64,000 bases of DNA. Origin: Micromonospora sp. WMMA1363 (GTDB taxonomy: Bacteria > Actinomycetota > Actinomycetes > Mycobacteriales > Micromonosporaceae). The notes below the pieces were generated by a model, which saw only the letters and a program-made list of their open reading frames with translations, was not told the origin of the DNA and made no database searches. Every line of letters starts with the position of its first letter. The first letter of the stretch is position 1. A program made the translations under genes and the position numbers. Below, piece after piece: positions 42,964-51,796 of this stretch. The stretch spans positions 79,716 to 143,715 of the forward strand of contig NZ_JAUALB010000004.1 of assembly GCF_030345795.1 (NCBI RefSeq), read 5' to 3'.

Positions 42964-44904
42964 ATATAGTCGGCGTCGCGGTGTGAAGGTGCAGGTCAGG
43001 ACGTTTCGACCTGGTGGGAACGGCGAAAACGCCTAGTGACACGCCTGCCTGTGGATAACTTGTCTGAGCTGCTGATCTATGCGTTGACGCATAGTCGGTG
43101 TACGGTCGTGCCTCGTGTACGTGAAAGCGTCGACGCGTAAGACCCGCGACGGGCAGACGATCCGCTACCTGCAACTGGCCCACAATGAGTGGGACCCGGC
43201 CGCGAAGGCGTCCAAGACCCGGGTGCTGTACTCGTTCGGCCGTGAGGACCAGCTCGACGTCGCCGGGATCCGCCGCCTCGTCGAGGCGTTGTCGCGACTG
43301 CTTGCCCCCGCCGACGCCCTCGCCGCGGCCTCACCGGCCGGGTTGTCGTTCGTCGAGTCCCGTCCGCTGGGCGGGGCGTGGCTGCTCGATGGGCTGTGGC
43401 GCCGGCTGCGCATCGACACCGTCCTGCGGCCGCTGGTCGGCTCGTCCCGGCGGGAGATCGACGTCGAACGGGTGCTGTTCGCGCTGGTCGCCAACCGGGC
43501 ACTGGCCCCGTCGAGCAAGCTGGCCGCCGCCGACTGGGTCTGCCAGGACGTGCACCTGCCCGGCCTGCCCCACGTCACCGACGACGCCTGCTATCGGGCG
43601 ATGGACCAGCTCATCGAGGTCGAGCCCGCGTTGACCCGCGGCGTCTACGACCAGATCGCCGACCTGCTCAACCTTGAGGTCGACCTGCTGTTCTTCGACA
43701 CCACCAGCACCTACTTCGAACTCGACGAGGCCGACGAACCGCTGTGGCGCGACGCCTTGGGCAAACCGGTCGACGCCGACGACCCCGCGGCAGTGAAGCA
43801 GGCCGGGTTCCGCACCCATGGCAAGAGCAAGGACTCCCGCGACGACCTTCCCCAGGTCGTGGTCGGGATGGCCGTCACCCGTACCGGCATCCCCGTCCGC
43901 GTGTGGTGCTGGCCCGGCAACACCAGCGACTCGGCCCTGATCCGGCAGGTCAAGACCGACATGCGCGAGTGGAGCCTGGCCCGCATCGTCTGGGTCGCCG
44001 ACCGCGGCTTCGCCTCCGCCGAGAACCGCCGCTTCCTGCAACAGGGCGGCGGGCACTACATCCTCGGCGAGAAGCTACGCGCCGGCACCACCGAAGCCGA
44101 CGCCGCGCTGTCCAGGCAGGGCCGCTACGCCACCGTCGCGGACAACCTGCAGGTCAAGGAAGTCAACATCGACACCGACGACCGGTTCGTCATCTGCTAC
44201 AACCCGGAAGCCGCCGACCGCGACGCCGCCGTCCGGACCCGGCTACTGGCCCAGCTCACCGACCTGATCGACGACACCGACCGGCTGCCGGCCACCAAAC
44301 GCGCCGAACTACGCGGCGTGATCTCCACCAAGCCGGGCCTGAACCGGTTCCTGCGCGTCACCCCGAAAGGCCTGCTCCGCCTCGACCAGGCCAAGGTCAA
44401 AGCCGAGCAGCGCCTGGACGGCAAGTACCTGCTGCGCTGCTCCGACCCGACACTGTCGGCCGAGGACATCGCCCTGGGCTACAAACAGCTCCTCGAAGTC
44501 GAACGCGGCTGGCGCGACATGAAGACCACCCTCGACCTGCGCCCGGTGTTCCACCGCCGCGAGGACCGCATCCGCGCCCACATCCTGCTCTGCTGGCTGG
44601 CCCTGCTGCTGATCCGCGTCGCCGAGACCGAGACCGGCCGCACCTGGACCGCGATCCGCACCGACATCGACCGTCTGCACCTGGGCGTGTTCACCGGCCC
44701 CGCCGGCACGTTCGCCCAGCGCACCAAGCTGTCCCAGCCCCAGAAGACCCTGCTCACCAAGCTGAAGATCGCCGAGCCACCCCGGATCTTCGACGCGACA
44801 CCCACAACCGCCTGACCAGCGACAACACCGCCGCCTAGTGACACGCCATGTCACCGGGCCCACCGGCGTTTGCCCAGCTCACAGCCCAGATTTGCGGACT
44901 ATAT
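42964..44904 (+). mobile_element. IS1634-family element (ends tentative)
   Basis: Putative short ends are ATATAGTCGGC at 42964-42974 and GCGGACTATAT at 44894-44904, which are near-reverse complements. No target duplication was established. The sequence CCTAGTGACACGCC occurs at 42869, 43034 and 44834. Confidence 0.6.
43115..44815 (+). CDS. IS1634-family transposase
   Basis: A 566-aa DDE transposase: VDLLFFDTTSTYFELDEADE (first Asp), QVVVGMAVTRTGIPVRVWCW, ARIVWVADRGFASAENRRFL (second Asp) and YKQLLEVERGWRDMKTTLDL (Glu), then IRAHILLCWLALLLIRVAET. It is complete and of the usual length. A TTGACG patch near 43083 may be its promoter. Confidence 0.95.
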   Translation: MYVKASTRKTRDGQTIRYLQLAHNEWDPAAKASKTRVLYSFGREDQLDVAGIRRLVEALSRLLAPADALAAASPAGLSFVESRPLGGAWLLDGLWRRLRIDTVLRPLVGSSRREIDVERVLFALVANRALAPSSKLAAADWVCQDVHLPGLPHVTDDACYRAMDQLIEVEPALTRGVYDQIADLLNLEVDLLFFDTTSTYFELDEADEPLWRDALGKPVDADDPAAVKQAGFRTHGKSKDSRDDLPQVVVGMAVTRTGIPVRVWCWPGNTSDSALIRQVKTDMREWSLARIVWVADRGFASAENRRFLQQGGGHYILGEKLRAGTTEADAALSRQGRYATVADNLQVKEVNIDTDDRFVICYNPEAADRDAAVRTRLLAQLTDLIDDTDRLPATKRAELRGVISTKPGLNRFLRVTPKGLLRLDQAKVKAEQRLDGKYLLRCSDPTLSAEDIALGYKQLLEVERGWRDMKTTLDLRPVFHRREDRIRAHILLCWLALLLIRVAETETGRTWTAIRTDIDRLHLGVFTGPAGTFAQRTKLSQPQKTLLTKLKIAEPPRIFDATPTTA

Positions 44905-44995
44905 CGACGCCGAGCTGCGGAACGCAGGCGTCAGATGGCCCCGGGACGTTCCAGACCAGCCGGGGCCGGCGCGCGTCTTGGCGTGGCCGACCGGG

Positions 44996-45495
44996 TCAGG
45001 CGTCCTGGTGGAAGATTTCTCCACCGAGGGATTCGGCTACTGCCTGGCAGGTGGGCTTGTCCGGGCAGGTTATCGTCCAGTTTTTCCCGAGGACGAGATT
45101 CATCTCGGCGACGCCGTCAAGAAGTATGGCCAGGTCTTTGGGGTGTTGGCGGGCCTGGGCTGCGGACTCGTAGATGCCGATCATGTACTCCTTGTCGGCG
45201 ACATGGCAGCTACCTGAAGCGACCGCGCCGATCGGATCGGTGACCGCCGCGTAGTCCAGGCAGGCGATGCCGCGTGTGACGAGCGCGTTGACGAGCCGGA
45301 GTGGGCTGTCGTAGCTGCCACCGTCCACCGGGGGCGGTGGCAGGGATGGGACGGGGGCGGTGCACTCGCCGTGGGAGACGGCGCTGTTGGCGGCGAGGTG
45401 GTGGGGGATTGGTCCGCGGTGGCCTGTGTGTTGCCGCTACAGGCGGCGAGCGCGGCGATGAGGGCGACGGCGGCGAGGTGGCGGGGTCGGACCAT
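44996..45495 (-). pseudogene. lipoprotein gene with a frameshift in its linker
   Basis: From ATG 45495, VRPRHLAAVALIAALAAC is a signal peptide with lipobox LAAC, followed by a Thr/Pro/Ser-rich linker. The mature domain (GECTAPVPSLPPPPVDGGSY, VTRGIACLDYAAVTD, MNLVLGKNWTITC, VAESLGGEIF) lies in the -1 frame and ends at 44996. Loss of one C from a run near 45410 joins the two frames into one about 166-aa protein. Function unknown; probably secreted and membrane-anchored. Confidence 0.6.
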
Positions 45496-45718
45496 GCCCA
45501 GCAATGTAATAGCCGCATCGATGTCTGAGACGGTGTGGGTAGCGGTCGGCGTGCGGATCGCGTGATGGAGCTTCATCCGGTCGGTGAGTTTCGGGGGCAT
45601 CGTCGGTGGTGGCCCACCGGTTCGGGGCGAAACGTGACGCGAGCAACTTCGCGGCGAAGCTGATTGACAGCAGCCCTTAGGCCGCTCATTATTTCCACGT
45701 TGGCGGTTTCTACCCAGG

Positions 45719-46141
45719 ATGGGCAGGGGCCGCTTTTTTCGTGCCCGATCGGGGGTGAGCGGTGTGGTGAGTCGTGTTCGGGGCCCCTTCGAGGAGGGTG
45801 GCCGGGCCGGGTCGGACCGGCAGCCGTTCGGCCGTTCCAATCTGGCGCCGCGCGGTGGGCGGCTGCCGGACGACTGGGATGAGCGGCGGGAGGAAGCGCT
45901 CCGGCTGAACCCGCAGCAGATCTGCCACGCGTGTGGACTGCCGGGCGGCACCGACCTGGACCACAAGAACGGTGACTGGCGGGACGATCGGCAGCAGAAC
46001 CTGGACTGGATCCATTCCTGGCGGGATGTTCGGGCCGGGCGGAGCAAGCGGAACTGCCACATGGCCAAGACCGGCGCCGAGGGTGCCGCGGCGCGCCCGC
46101 GGCTGTACCGGCCGGAGGAGGTTCACCCGGCGTTCCGGTGA
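45719..46141 (+). CDS. HNH endonuclease, phage-type
   Basis: A 140-aa protein; ATG 45719 is used but a GTG near 45763 is possible. LPDDWDERREEALRLNPQQI, then CHACGLPGGTDLDHKNGDWR (Cys pair plus D-x-DHK) and CHMAKTG form the compact HNH domain common in actinobacteriophage genomes near terminase genes. With the small-terminase-like gene at 48.7 kb it marks a decayed prophage. Confidence 0.75.
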   Translation: MGRGRFFRARSGVSGVVSRVRGPFEEGGRAGSDRQPFGRSNLAPRGGRLPDDWDERREEALRLNPQQICHACGLPGGTDLDHKNGDWRDDRQQNLDWIHSWRDVRAGRSKRNCHMAKTGAEGAAARPRLYRPEEVHPAFR

Positions 46142-46205
46142 GAGACGCGCGGTGGTGTGTGCGGCGAACCTACCGGGGCCTGCCCGGGGAGGGACAGGGA
46201 CGGTC

Positions 46206-46538
46206 GTGAGTCAGTCGGAGGAGCGGACACGCGGCCGGTCGTGGCCGCCGGCGTCGTTTGGGCGGGCATCCCAGCCTGAGCGGGAGTCGATCGAGGGTGA
46301 CTTCCAGATCAAGGGCGGTGAGGCGTTCCACCTGGTGCTGCACGTCCAGGCGACGCCGACCACGCAGTCGCTGGAGCGGTTGTATCTGCTGGTGCGGGAG
46401 GCGACGGCGGACGGCGTGCGTGACGGGTACGCGCAGGCGATCGCGGAGCTGCACGCCGACCAGGCCGATGACCTGGGCGAGCAGGGTGGTGAGCACACGC
46501 CGGACGGCGGTGACGCGGGAGCCGTGTCGTCTGGTTGA
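46206..46538 (+). CDS. hypothetical phage-associated protein
   Basis: A 110-aa protein from GTG 46206, 64 bp after the HNH gene. SIEGDFQIKGGEAFHLVLHV and SLERLYLLVREATADGV give a short beta strand-helix domain; the C-terminus is acidic. It is not recognised. It is probably part of the same prophage fragment. Confidence 0.5.
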   Translation: MSQSEERTRGRSWPPASFGRASQPERESIEGDFQIKGGEAFHLVLHVQATPTTQSLERLYLLVREATADGVRDGYAQAIAELHADQADDLGEQGGEHTPDGGDAGAVSSG

Positions 46539-46800
46539 CCGCCGCAGGAGAAGTGCCGGGGTTCCCGACGGTAGAGGTCACCGGCCGCGCTGTCACCGAT
46601 CGCGAAGGCCTCCAGCGGTCGCTGGTGGCCGGACCATCACCGACACGGTGAGGACGCTGGCGGTGGAGTTCAGCGGGTTCAGCGTCCGGACCGCATCGAC
46701 CGTGCTGGAACTTGTTGGGTCTCAGGACCTGCGTGACAAGTCAGTCCCATGGACGTGTGAGTTGGCCGTGTAGCGGATGGCCCGCTGTCCGGCCGTTCGA

Positions 46801-47103
46801 TTAGGAATGGGATACCGAAAACCATTCGAGCTGAGTCCGAGCAGAAAGGTGATCTGCGAACACCAACGCACTGAAGGCTGACAGCAGGGCGAAGACTATG
46901 ATCAAGCTCCACCTCAGCCACTTCGGTGCTCGACGCCGATACGCGACCAGCAAAAAGGCTAGGGAGGCGAGTGCGCCGCCGGGTGCCCCGAAAGCAACTA
47001 CGGAAAGGAGGATACCGGCTGCTGCGGCGCTGACGAGGAGATGAGCACGGAAGAATGTCCGCTGCGAGCCAGTGGAACTTGATTTAGCTGCCGTATCGCC
47101 CAT
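46801..47103 (-). CDS. small integral membrane protein
   Basis: A 100-aa protein from ATG 47103, with three hydrophobic segments (LLVSAAAAGILLSVVAFGA; ALASLAFLLVAY; WSLIIVFALLSAFSALVF) separated by a basic loop RRRAPKWLR. Function unknown. Base composition is lower in GC than its surroundings. A strong terminator lies between it and the upstream secreted-protein gene. The preceding 260 bp (46540-46800) show no gene. Confidence 0.65.
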   Translation of the reverse strand: MGDTAAKSSSTGSQRTFFRAHLLVSAAAAGILLSVVAFGAPGGALASLAFLLVAYRRRAPKWLRWSLIIVFALLSAFSALVFADHLSARTQLEWFSVSHS

Positions 47104-47113
47104 GTTAAACAGT

Positions 47114-47148
47114 CTAGCACTGGGCCTCGGACCGAAGCCCAGTGCTAG
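47114..47148 (-). terminator. 12-bp stem terminator
   Basis: CTAGCACTGGGC (47114-47125) pairs with GCCCAGTGCTAG (47137-47148). It lies 12 bp past the stop of the gene at 47160-47882. Confidence 0.8.
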
Positions 47149-47159
47149 CTTCTTGCAAG

Positions 47160-47882
47160 CTACACGATCCCGCCCTTATCGGCACGCACCGATCCATCAC
47201 GGTAGCTGTAGAGTCTAATCCAAGGATTACTCTCTGCGATGCAGCTCAACCGGAGCGTGCAGAGCTCAAACGACGCTTGAACGTAGCTCGTGTAATAGGA
47301 GATGCCGAAAGAATCCCTGTGGGCAATATTGTTGGGAACGCCCCGGACGCCTCGATACTTCCAGCCCTCAACCTGACCCGGTCCGTAGACGTAGCCAGTG
47401 GTTTCCGGGGTCGCGATGCTGGTAACGGTGCGCTTGCCGTAGTCGTAGCAGTAGTACACAGTCTCGGTGAAGCGCCACAGCTTGACGTCAGTGAAGCCTC
47501 CCCAATAGTAGATGGTGGCCCCATTCGTCTTGCAGGTTGCGGCGCTGGCAGCCGAAACCCGATCAACGTCAACCGGCTTCTCTACCGCTTTTTCGGAGGT
47601 GACCTCCACGCTGACGCTGGTCGGCACTGCGTCCGGGATCGCCTTGAGTTCCTCCGTGGTAAGCGTGGACAGCAGGTCCCACTTAACCTTTAGCCCTGTC
47701 TTTTCGGCCGAGGACCTCAATGCGACTTCGGCCGCCGCAAGTGCAGCGGCGTGGTCAGATTCCTTAGCATGAGCGGGTGCTGCTGCATTAACAGCGAATA
47801 CAACACCTGCAACCAATGCTGCTATCGACCTACCTGCTACCCGGAGGCGCGAATGCGGCTTTCGATTGGTCAAGAAGACCAC
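47160..47882 (-). CDS. secreted protein of unknown function
   Basis: A 240-aa protein from ATG 47882. Basic residues, a hydrophobic stretch (IAALVAGVVFAVNAAAPAHA) and a likely AHA-K signal-peptidase site form a Sec signal peptide. A helical pro-region (about 40-100) is followed by a Tyr/Trp/Cys-rich C-terminal domain (CKTNGATIYYWGGFTDVKLW, ETVYYCYDYGKRTV, CTLRLSCIAESN), with four to five cysteines for disulfides. It is not recognised. It is much less GC-rich than neighbours, suggesting recent acquisition. Confidence 0.7.
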   Translation of the reverse strand: MVFLTNRKPHSRLRVAGRSIAALVAGVVFAVNAAAPAHAKESDHAAALAAAEVALRSSAEKTGLKVKWDLLSTLTTEELKAIPDAVPTSVSVEVTSEKAVEKPVDVDRVSAASAATCKTNGATIYYWGGFTDVKLWRFTETVYYCYDYGKRTVTSIATPETTGYVYGPGQVEGWKYRGVRGVPNNIAHRDSFGISYYTSYVQASFELCTLRLSCIAESNPWIRLYSYRDGSVRADKGGIV

Positions 47883-47984
47883 CTTTCATGGTGTGTTTGT
47901 GTGTTTGAGATCCGACATCAATAGAAGTCGCATCAAGCTCATCCCGGACGGATACTTCACCACGGGAAGACACTGATCAAGACC

Positions 47985-47999
47985 TTACAACTTTTGTAA
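47985..47999. promoter_or_regulatory. inverted repeat upstream of the secreted-protein gene
   Basis: TTACAA-CTT-TTGTAA, in the AT-rich stretch 47.88-48.11 kb about 100 bp upstream of the start at 47882. It is a candidate operator or promoter element. No gene is seen from 47883 to about 48230. Confidence 0.4.
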
Positions 48000-48229
48000 C
48001 AATTACTCATCGTGGTAGGCCACGGCCGGCCGCGAGGTGATGAGTCAGGGTGGTCGGTGTCGGCAACAACTAGAGGAATGAGAATACTACGAGCCTACGC
48101 CCAGTTGCCCCCGAGAGGTTTAGTCGTCACCACCAATATCACCCATGCCGTCATCCCTACAGAACGTTACGGCATTTCCAGCCAATTGTGAACTATGCCA
48201 CGACGGCCAGTTAACATCGCGGCAAACTT

Positions 48230-48486
48230 TGCTGGCGGCGGTCGGCCAGAGCGGTCAACAGCGTCGGCAGGCGCCATGGTCGCGAAGTCGGTCCCGCAGG
48301 CTGTCGGTCCCGCAGGCTGCGGACGAAGCCGCACCTTGGCCTCACCGCCGGTGTTGGCCGGTCACTCGGAACGCCAGCGATGAACGGCCTGACGAGACTC
48401 CGAACCAGTCGGCGACGTCCCTGCCCGTCGGCCCGGCAAGCACGTCCTGGACGGCGGCCCGATACCGCTGTTCCGTCACGCTCATC
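48230..48486 (-). pseudogene. IS481-type transposase remnant (N-terminal HTH)
   Basis: From ATG 48486 the sequence reads MSVTEQRYRAAVQDVLAGPT and GRDVADWFGVSS, the HTH start of IS481 transposases. It then degrades by frameshifts through a DRxHRPWRLP-like segment. The catalytic core is absent. Confidence 0.55.
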
Positions 48487-48705
48487 TCCACCAACACTCG
48501 GCGGAGTCACCCAGGCCCTGATACCGATCTATCTCCCAAGTCCCGGGACCGGACAGACCGCGCTGGGACTGCCCGGAAAGAGTTGTTCGCCGCTTTCTAG
48601 GACCGCTTCTGGGCCCGCAACGGGCGTGCGGTTCGTCTCCGTGGTCGTGACCCGCAATGGGCAGCGGCCAGTGCCATACGAGGTCCCGGAATGGGAGTGA
48701 TGATC

Positions 48706-49110
48706 ATGCCTGGGCCTGCGCCGCAGCAGCGTAAACACGGCAGGACCCCGAACGCCGCCGATGACTGGCGGGAGGTTCCGGAGGTCCCGTTCGACGGGGC
48801 GCCGCTGATGCCGAAGCCTCCCGGTCGCGGGAAGTGGCATCCGCTTGTGCAGGCGTGGTGGACGACGACGTCGACGATGCCGCACTGCGTGTTGTGGCGG
48901 CCGGAGGATTGGCAGAAGGTCTTCGAGTTGCTGCACGAGAAGCAGCGGTACTACCGGACGGCTGACGAGGACAAGAAGACCGCGCAGCTGACCGAGATCC
49001 GCCGGCAGGAGGACGCGCTCGGTATCGGTGACGCGGCTCGGCAGCGGCTGCGGATTCGGTACGTCCAGAAGACGGAGCCGGGGCTGCCGGGGACGGGACT
49101 GTACAAATAA
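48706..49110 (+). CDS. phage small terminase subunit-like protein, 3' truncated by IS256
   Basis: A 134-aa protein from ATG 48706 (GGGAG eight bases upstream). MPGPAPQQRKHGRTPN, DWREVPEVPFDGAPLMPKPP, KWHPLVQAWWTTTSTMPHCV and LWRPEDWQKVFELL are characteristic of actinobacteriophage small-terminase-like proteins. The final residues LYK and the TAA stop are supplied by the left end of the IS256 element, so the native C-terminus is lost. No large terminase follows. Confidence 0.75.
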   Translation: MPGPAPQQRKHGRTPNAADDWREVPEVPFDGAPLMPKPPGRGKWHPLVQAWWTTTSTMPHCVLWRPEDWQKVFELLHEKQRYYRTADEDKKTAQLTEIRRQEDALGIGDAARQRLRIRYVQKTEPGLPGTGLYK

Positions 49111-50465
49111 CGGCTGATCGACCGATCAAGGGAGAGACGCCAGATGACGACCGAGACCACCGTGGGACAGCCGGCCGTGGAGCCGGTGGGTGCGGTCACG
49201 GATGAGCAGTTGATCGCGATGCTGGTCGATCGGGCTCGTGGTGACGGGTTGAAGCTGACCGGCGAGGGTGGGCTGCTGCAGCAGCTGACGAAGCGGGTCC
49301 TCGAGTCGGCGTTGGATGGGGAGATCACCGACCACGTCGGCTACGACAAGCACGACCCGGCGGGTCGGGGTAGCGGGAACACCCGTAACGGCAGCCGGAC
49401 CAAGACGGTGCTCACCGACGTCGGGCCGGTCGAGGTGCGGGTCCCACGCGACGCCGCCGGGACGTTCGAGCCGCAGATCGTGCGTAAGCGGCAGCGGCGT
49501 CTGACCGGCGTCGACGACATGGTCCTGTCGCTGTCGGCCAAGGGCCTGACCCACGGCGAGATCGCCGCGCACCTGGCTGAGGTCTACGGCGCTGAGGTGT
49601 CGAAGCAGACCATCTCCACGATCACCGACAAGGTCATGGACGGCATGGCCGAGTGGCAGAACCGGCCCCTGGACCGGGTCTACCCGGTCGTGTTCATCGA
49701 CGCCATCAACGTCAAGATCAGGGACGGTCAGGTCGCGAACCGGCCGATCTACCTCGCGATGGCGGTCACCGTCGACGGCCACCGCGACATCCTCGGTATC
49801 TGGGCCGGTGACGGCGGCGAGGGCGCCAAGTACTGGCTGCACGTGCTCACCGAGTTGAAGAACCGCGGCGTGGCCGACGTGCTGATGCTGGTCTGTGACG
49901 GGCTCAAGGGACTGCCGGAGACGGTGGAGACGGTGTGGCCGCGCACGATCGTGCAGACGTGTGTGGTGCACCTGCTGCGCAACTCGTTCCGCTACGCCGC
50001 CCGGCAGGACTGGGACAAGATCGCCAAAGCGCTGCGGCCGGTCTACACCGCGGCGACCGAGGACGCCGCCACCGAGCGGTTCCTCGAGTTCGCCGAGGCG
50101 TGGGGCCGTAAGTATCCGGCGATCGTGAAGCTGTGGGAGAACGCGTGGGCGGAGTTCGTGCCGTTCCTCGCCTTCGACGTGGAGATCCGCAAGGTCATCT
50201 GCTCCACGAACGCGATCGAGTCCGTCAACGCCCGTATCCGCAGGGCCGTGCGAGCTCGTGGCCACTTCCCGAACGAGCAGGCCGCACTCAAGTGCGTCTA
50301 CATGGCCTTGATGAGCCTCGACCCGACCGGAGCCGGCCGCCGACGCTGGACCATACGCTGGAAAGCACCACTGAACGCCTTCCAGATCGCCTTCGAAGGC
50401 CGGCTCACCCCGGCCAACAACTGACCACCTCAACAACCAAGATCAGCCGTTAACTTGACACTCCC
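49095..50465 (+). mobile_element. second IS256-family element, no clear target duplication
   Basis: Imperfect 25-bp ends (49095-49119 and 50441-50465) share TAACGGCTGATC internally. The flanking octamers differ, so either one flank was lost by recombination or the ends are a base or two off. It separates the terminase remnant from the GPP34 gene. Confidence 0.8.
49144..50424 (+). CDS. IS256-family transposase
   Basis: A 426-aa, full-length protein: HVGYDKHDPAGRGSGNTRNG, VFIDAINVKIRDGQ, DVLMLVCDGLKGLPETVETV, TIVQTCVVHLLRNSFRYAAR and ICSTNAIESVNARIRRAVRA. It is clearly a different subtype from the IS256 at 40 kb (about half the residues differ in the core by eye). Confidence 0.95.
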   Translation: MTTETTVGQPAVEPVGAVTDEQLIAMLVDRARGDGLKLTGEGGLLQQLTKRVLESALDGEITDHVGYDKHDPAGRGSGNTRNGSRTKTVLTDVGPVEVRVPRDAAGTFEPQIVRKRQRRLTGVDDMVLSLSAKGLTHGEIAAHLAEVYGAEVSKQTISTITDKVMDGMAEWQNRPLDRVYPVVFIDAINVKIRDGQVANRPIYLAMAVTVDGHRDILGIWAGDGGEGAKYWLHVLTELKNRGVADVLMLVCDGLKGLPETVETVWPRTIVQTCVVHLLRNSFRYAARQDWDKIAKALRPVYTAATEDAATERFLEFAEAWGRKYPAIVKLWENAWAEFVPFLAFDVEIRKVICSTNAIESVNARIRRAVRARGHFPNEQAALKCVYMALMSLDPTGAGRRRWTIRWKAPLNAFQIAFEGRLTPANN

Positions 50466-50526
50466 GGGCCGGGCCGTCGTGACACCGCACGCCTGGGCGC
50501 CAACAACACGGCACACCCCTGACCGG

Positions 50527-51234
50527 ATGGCACGCCTGCCGCTCTGCGCCGAGGTGTTCCTGCTCGCCCACAACGACGACACCGGCCAACCCCACATCCA
50601 CCGCCAGGCCCTCACGATGGGACTCGCCGGAGCGATCCTGCTGGACCTGTGGCTGACCCGGCACGTCGTGATCGGCTGGGCACCAGACCCGCAGACCCGG
50701 GTATGGGCGCACCGCCCAGGAGTGATCACCCCCACCACCGGCCAGCCCACAGGCGACCGCCTCCGCGACGCCGCCCTGGCCACAGTCAACCGCACCCGCC
50801 GCCGCGCCGGCCCACACAGCCACCTCCAAACCTGGCTGCGGGCACTGGCACACGATCACCTGCACCTGTACGAGTGGGTCCGCGACGACATGATCGCCGC
50901 CGGTGTGCTCCGCCCCGCCACCAGACGCCGCCTGGGCATACTCTCCACCAGCACCCACCTCGCGGCACACCACGCCTGGGCGATCCGCGCCCGAGCCCGC
51001 ATCCGCGAGGCAGCCACCGGCCGGCCCGGCCACGAACCACCCGACGAGCAGTGCACAGCGCTGTGCGGACTCGTCTACGCGCTGGACCTAGCGCCGTTCC
51101 TCTACAGCGGCATCGACGACCTGCGGCGGCACCTCCGCCGCATCGTCGACCAGCACCCCGACCCGGCCCTGCGCGACACCACCGACGCCGTCGACGCCGG
51201 CCGCGGTGACCTCGCCCTCACCGCCATGCGGTAA
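50527..51234 (+). CDS. GPP34 (GOLPH3/Vps74-like) family protein
   Basis: A 235-aa protein from ATG 50527. LCAEVFLLAHNDDTGQPHIH and LTMGLAGAILLDLWLTRHVV match the GPP34 fold start; HDHLHLYEWVRDDMIAAGVL is also typical. In eukaryotes the fold binds phosphoinositides; the bacterial role is unknown. The frame stays open upstream into the IS256 end, so the native 5' end may have been lost. A palindrome copy begins 17 bp after the stop. Confidence 0.78.
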   Translation: MARLPLCAEVFLLAHNDDTGQPHIHRQALTMGLAGAILLDLWLTRHVVIGWAPDPQTRVWAHRPGVITPTTGQPTGDRLRDAALATVNRTRRRAGPHSHLQTWLRALAHDHLHLYEWVRDDMIAAGVLRPATRRRLGILSTSTHLAAHHAWAIRARARIREAATGRPGHEPPDEQCTALCGLVYALDLAPFLYSGIDDLRRHLRRIVDQHPDPALRDTTDAVDAGRGDLALTAMR

Positions 51235-51250
51235 CCCGCCACACCGATTC

Positions 51251-51271
51251 GGTGATGTCGCCGGCATCACC
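51251..51271. repeat. dispersed palindrome copy after GPP34 gene
   Basis: GGTGATGTCGCCGGCATCACC, one mismatch, 17 bp past a stop codon. The interval to 51796 is otherwise without a supported gene. Confidence 0.88.
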
Positions 51272-51433
51272 ACCTACCCAGACCCGACGCCGCACGCCCC
51301 GGGCTCCCCCGTGCCCAATGGCGTGCCGGCTCACCGGGCGGGGTCGCCCGCGATGTTGCCTGTGGCGGGCGGCTCCGCAGGCGCCTCGCACACGCTTGGA
51401 GACCACGTGACGTACCTATCCGGGCCCATGATC

Positions 51434-51453
51434 GATGATGCCGCCGGCATCAC
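51434..51453. repeat. dispersed palindrome copy
   Basis: CGATGATGCCGCCGGCATCA, between the GPP34 gene and the XRE regulator. Confidence 0.88.
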
Positions 51454-51796
51454 CTCCCCGTCAGGCGTCGGACACGGCCAGCCCGACCAGCCGATGCACG
51501 CAGCCCTACATGCCGGCCACCCTGAGTCGCCGGTCCGGTATCTGCTGAGGTGGAGCACTTGCGCGACACCGTCGGGCGGCTTCGCTGGGGTGATCCCCGT
51601 CGATCTCGGTGCCCGTGCGGTGTCCGTCGGGGCGAGGCGATCGGGCGGCCGAGATCAGCCGAGGTCGGCCGGGGGGTCGGCCCATCGTGGGCTCGGCGTC
51701 CTTCGCCGTACCAGGCCGGTCCAGCGTCCGCCCCGGTCCGGGCACTACTACCGTACGAGTGTCGAGCCCGATCGGACGACCGTCAGGGGTGCGCGG

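Noticed and set aside
44870..45217. Plus-strand frame opposite the lipoprotein gene
   Set aside because: The minus strand has a better lipoprotein signal and domain. A remnant of another gene cannot be excluded.
49095..50465. 8-bp target duplication at the second IS256
   Set aside because: The flanking octamers (CCGGGGAC and GGGCCGGG) do not match.
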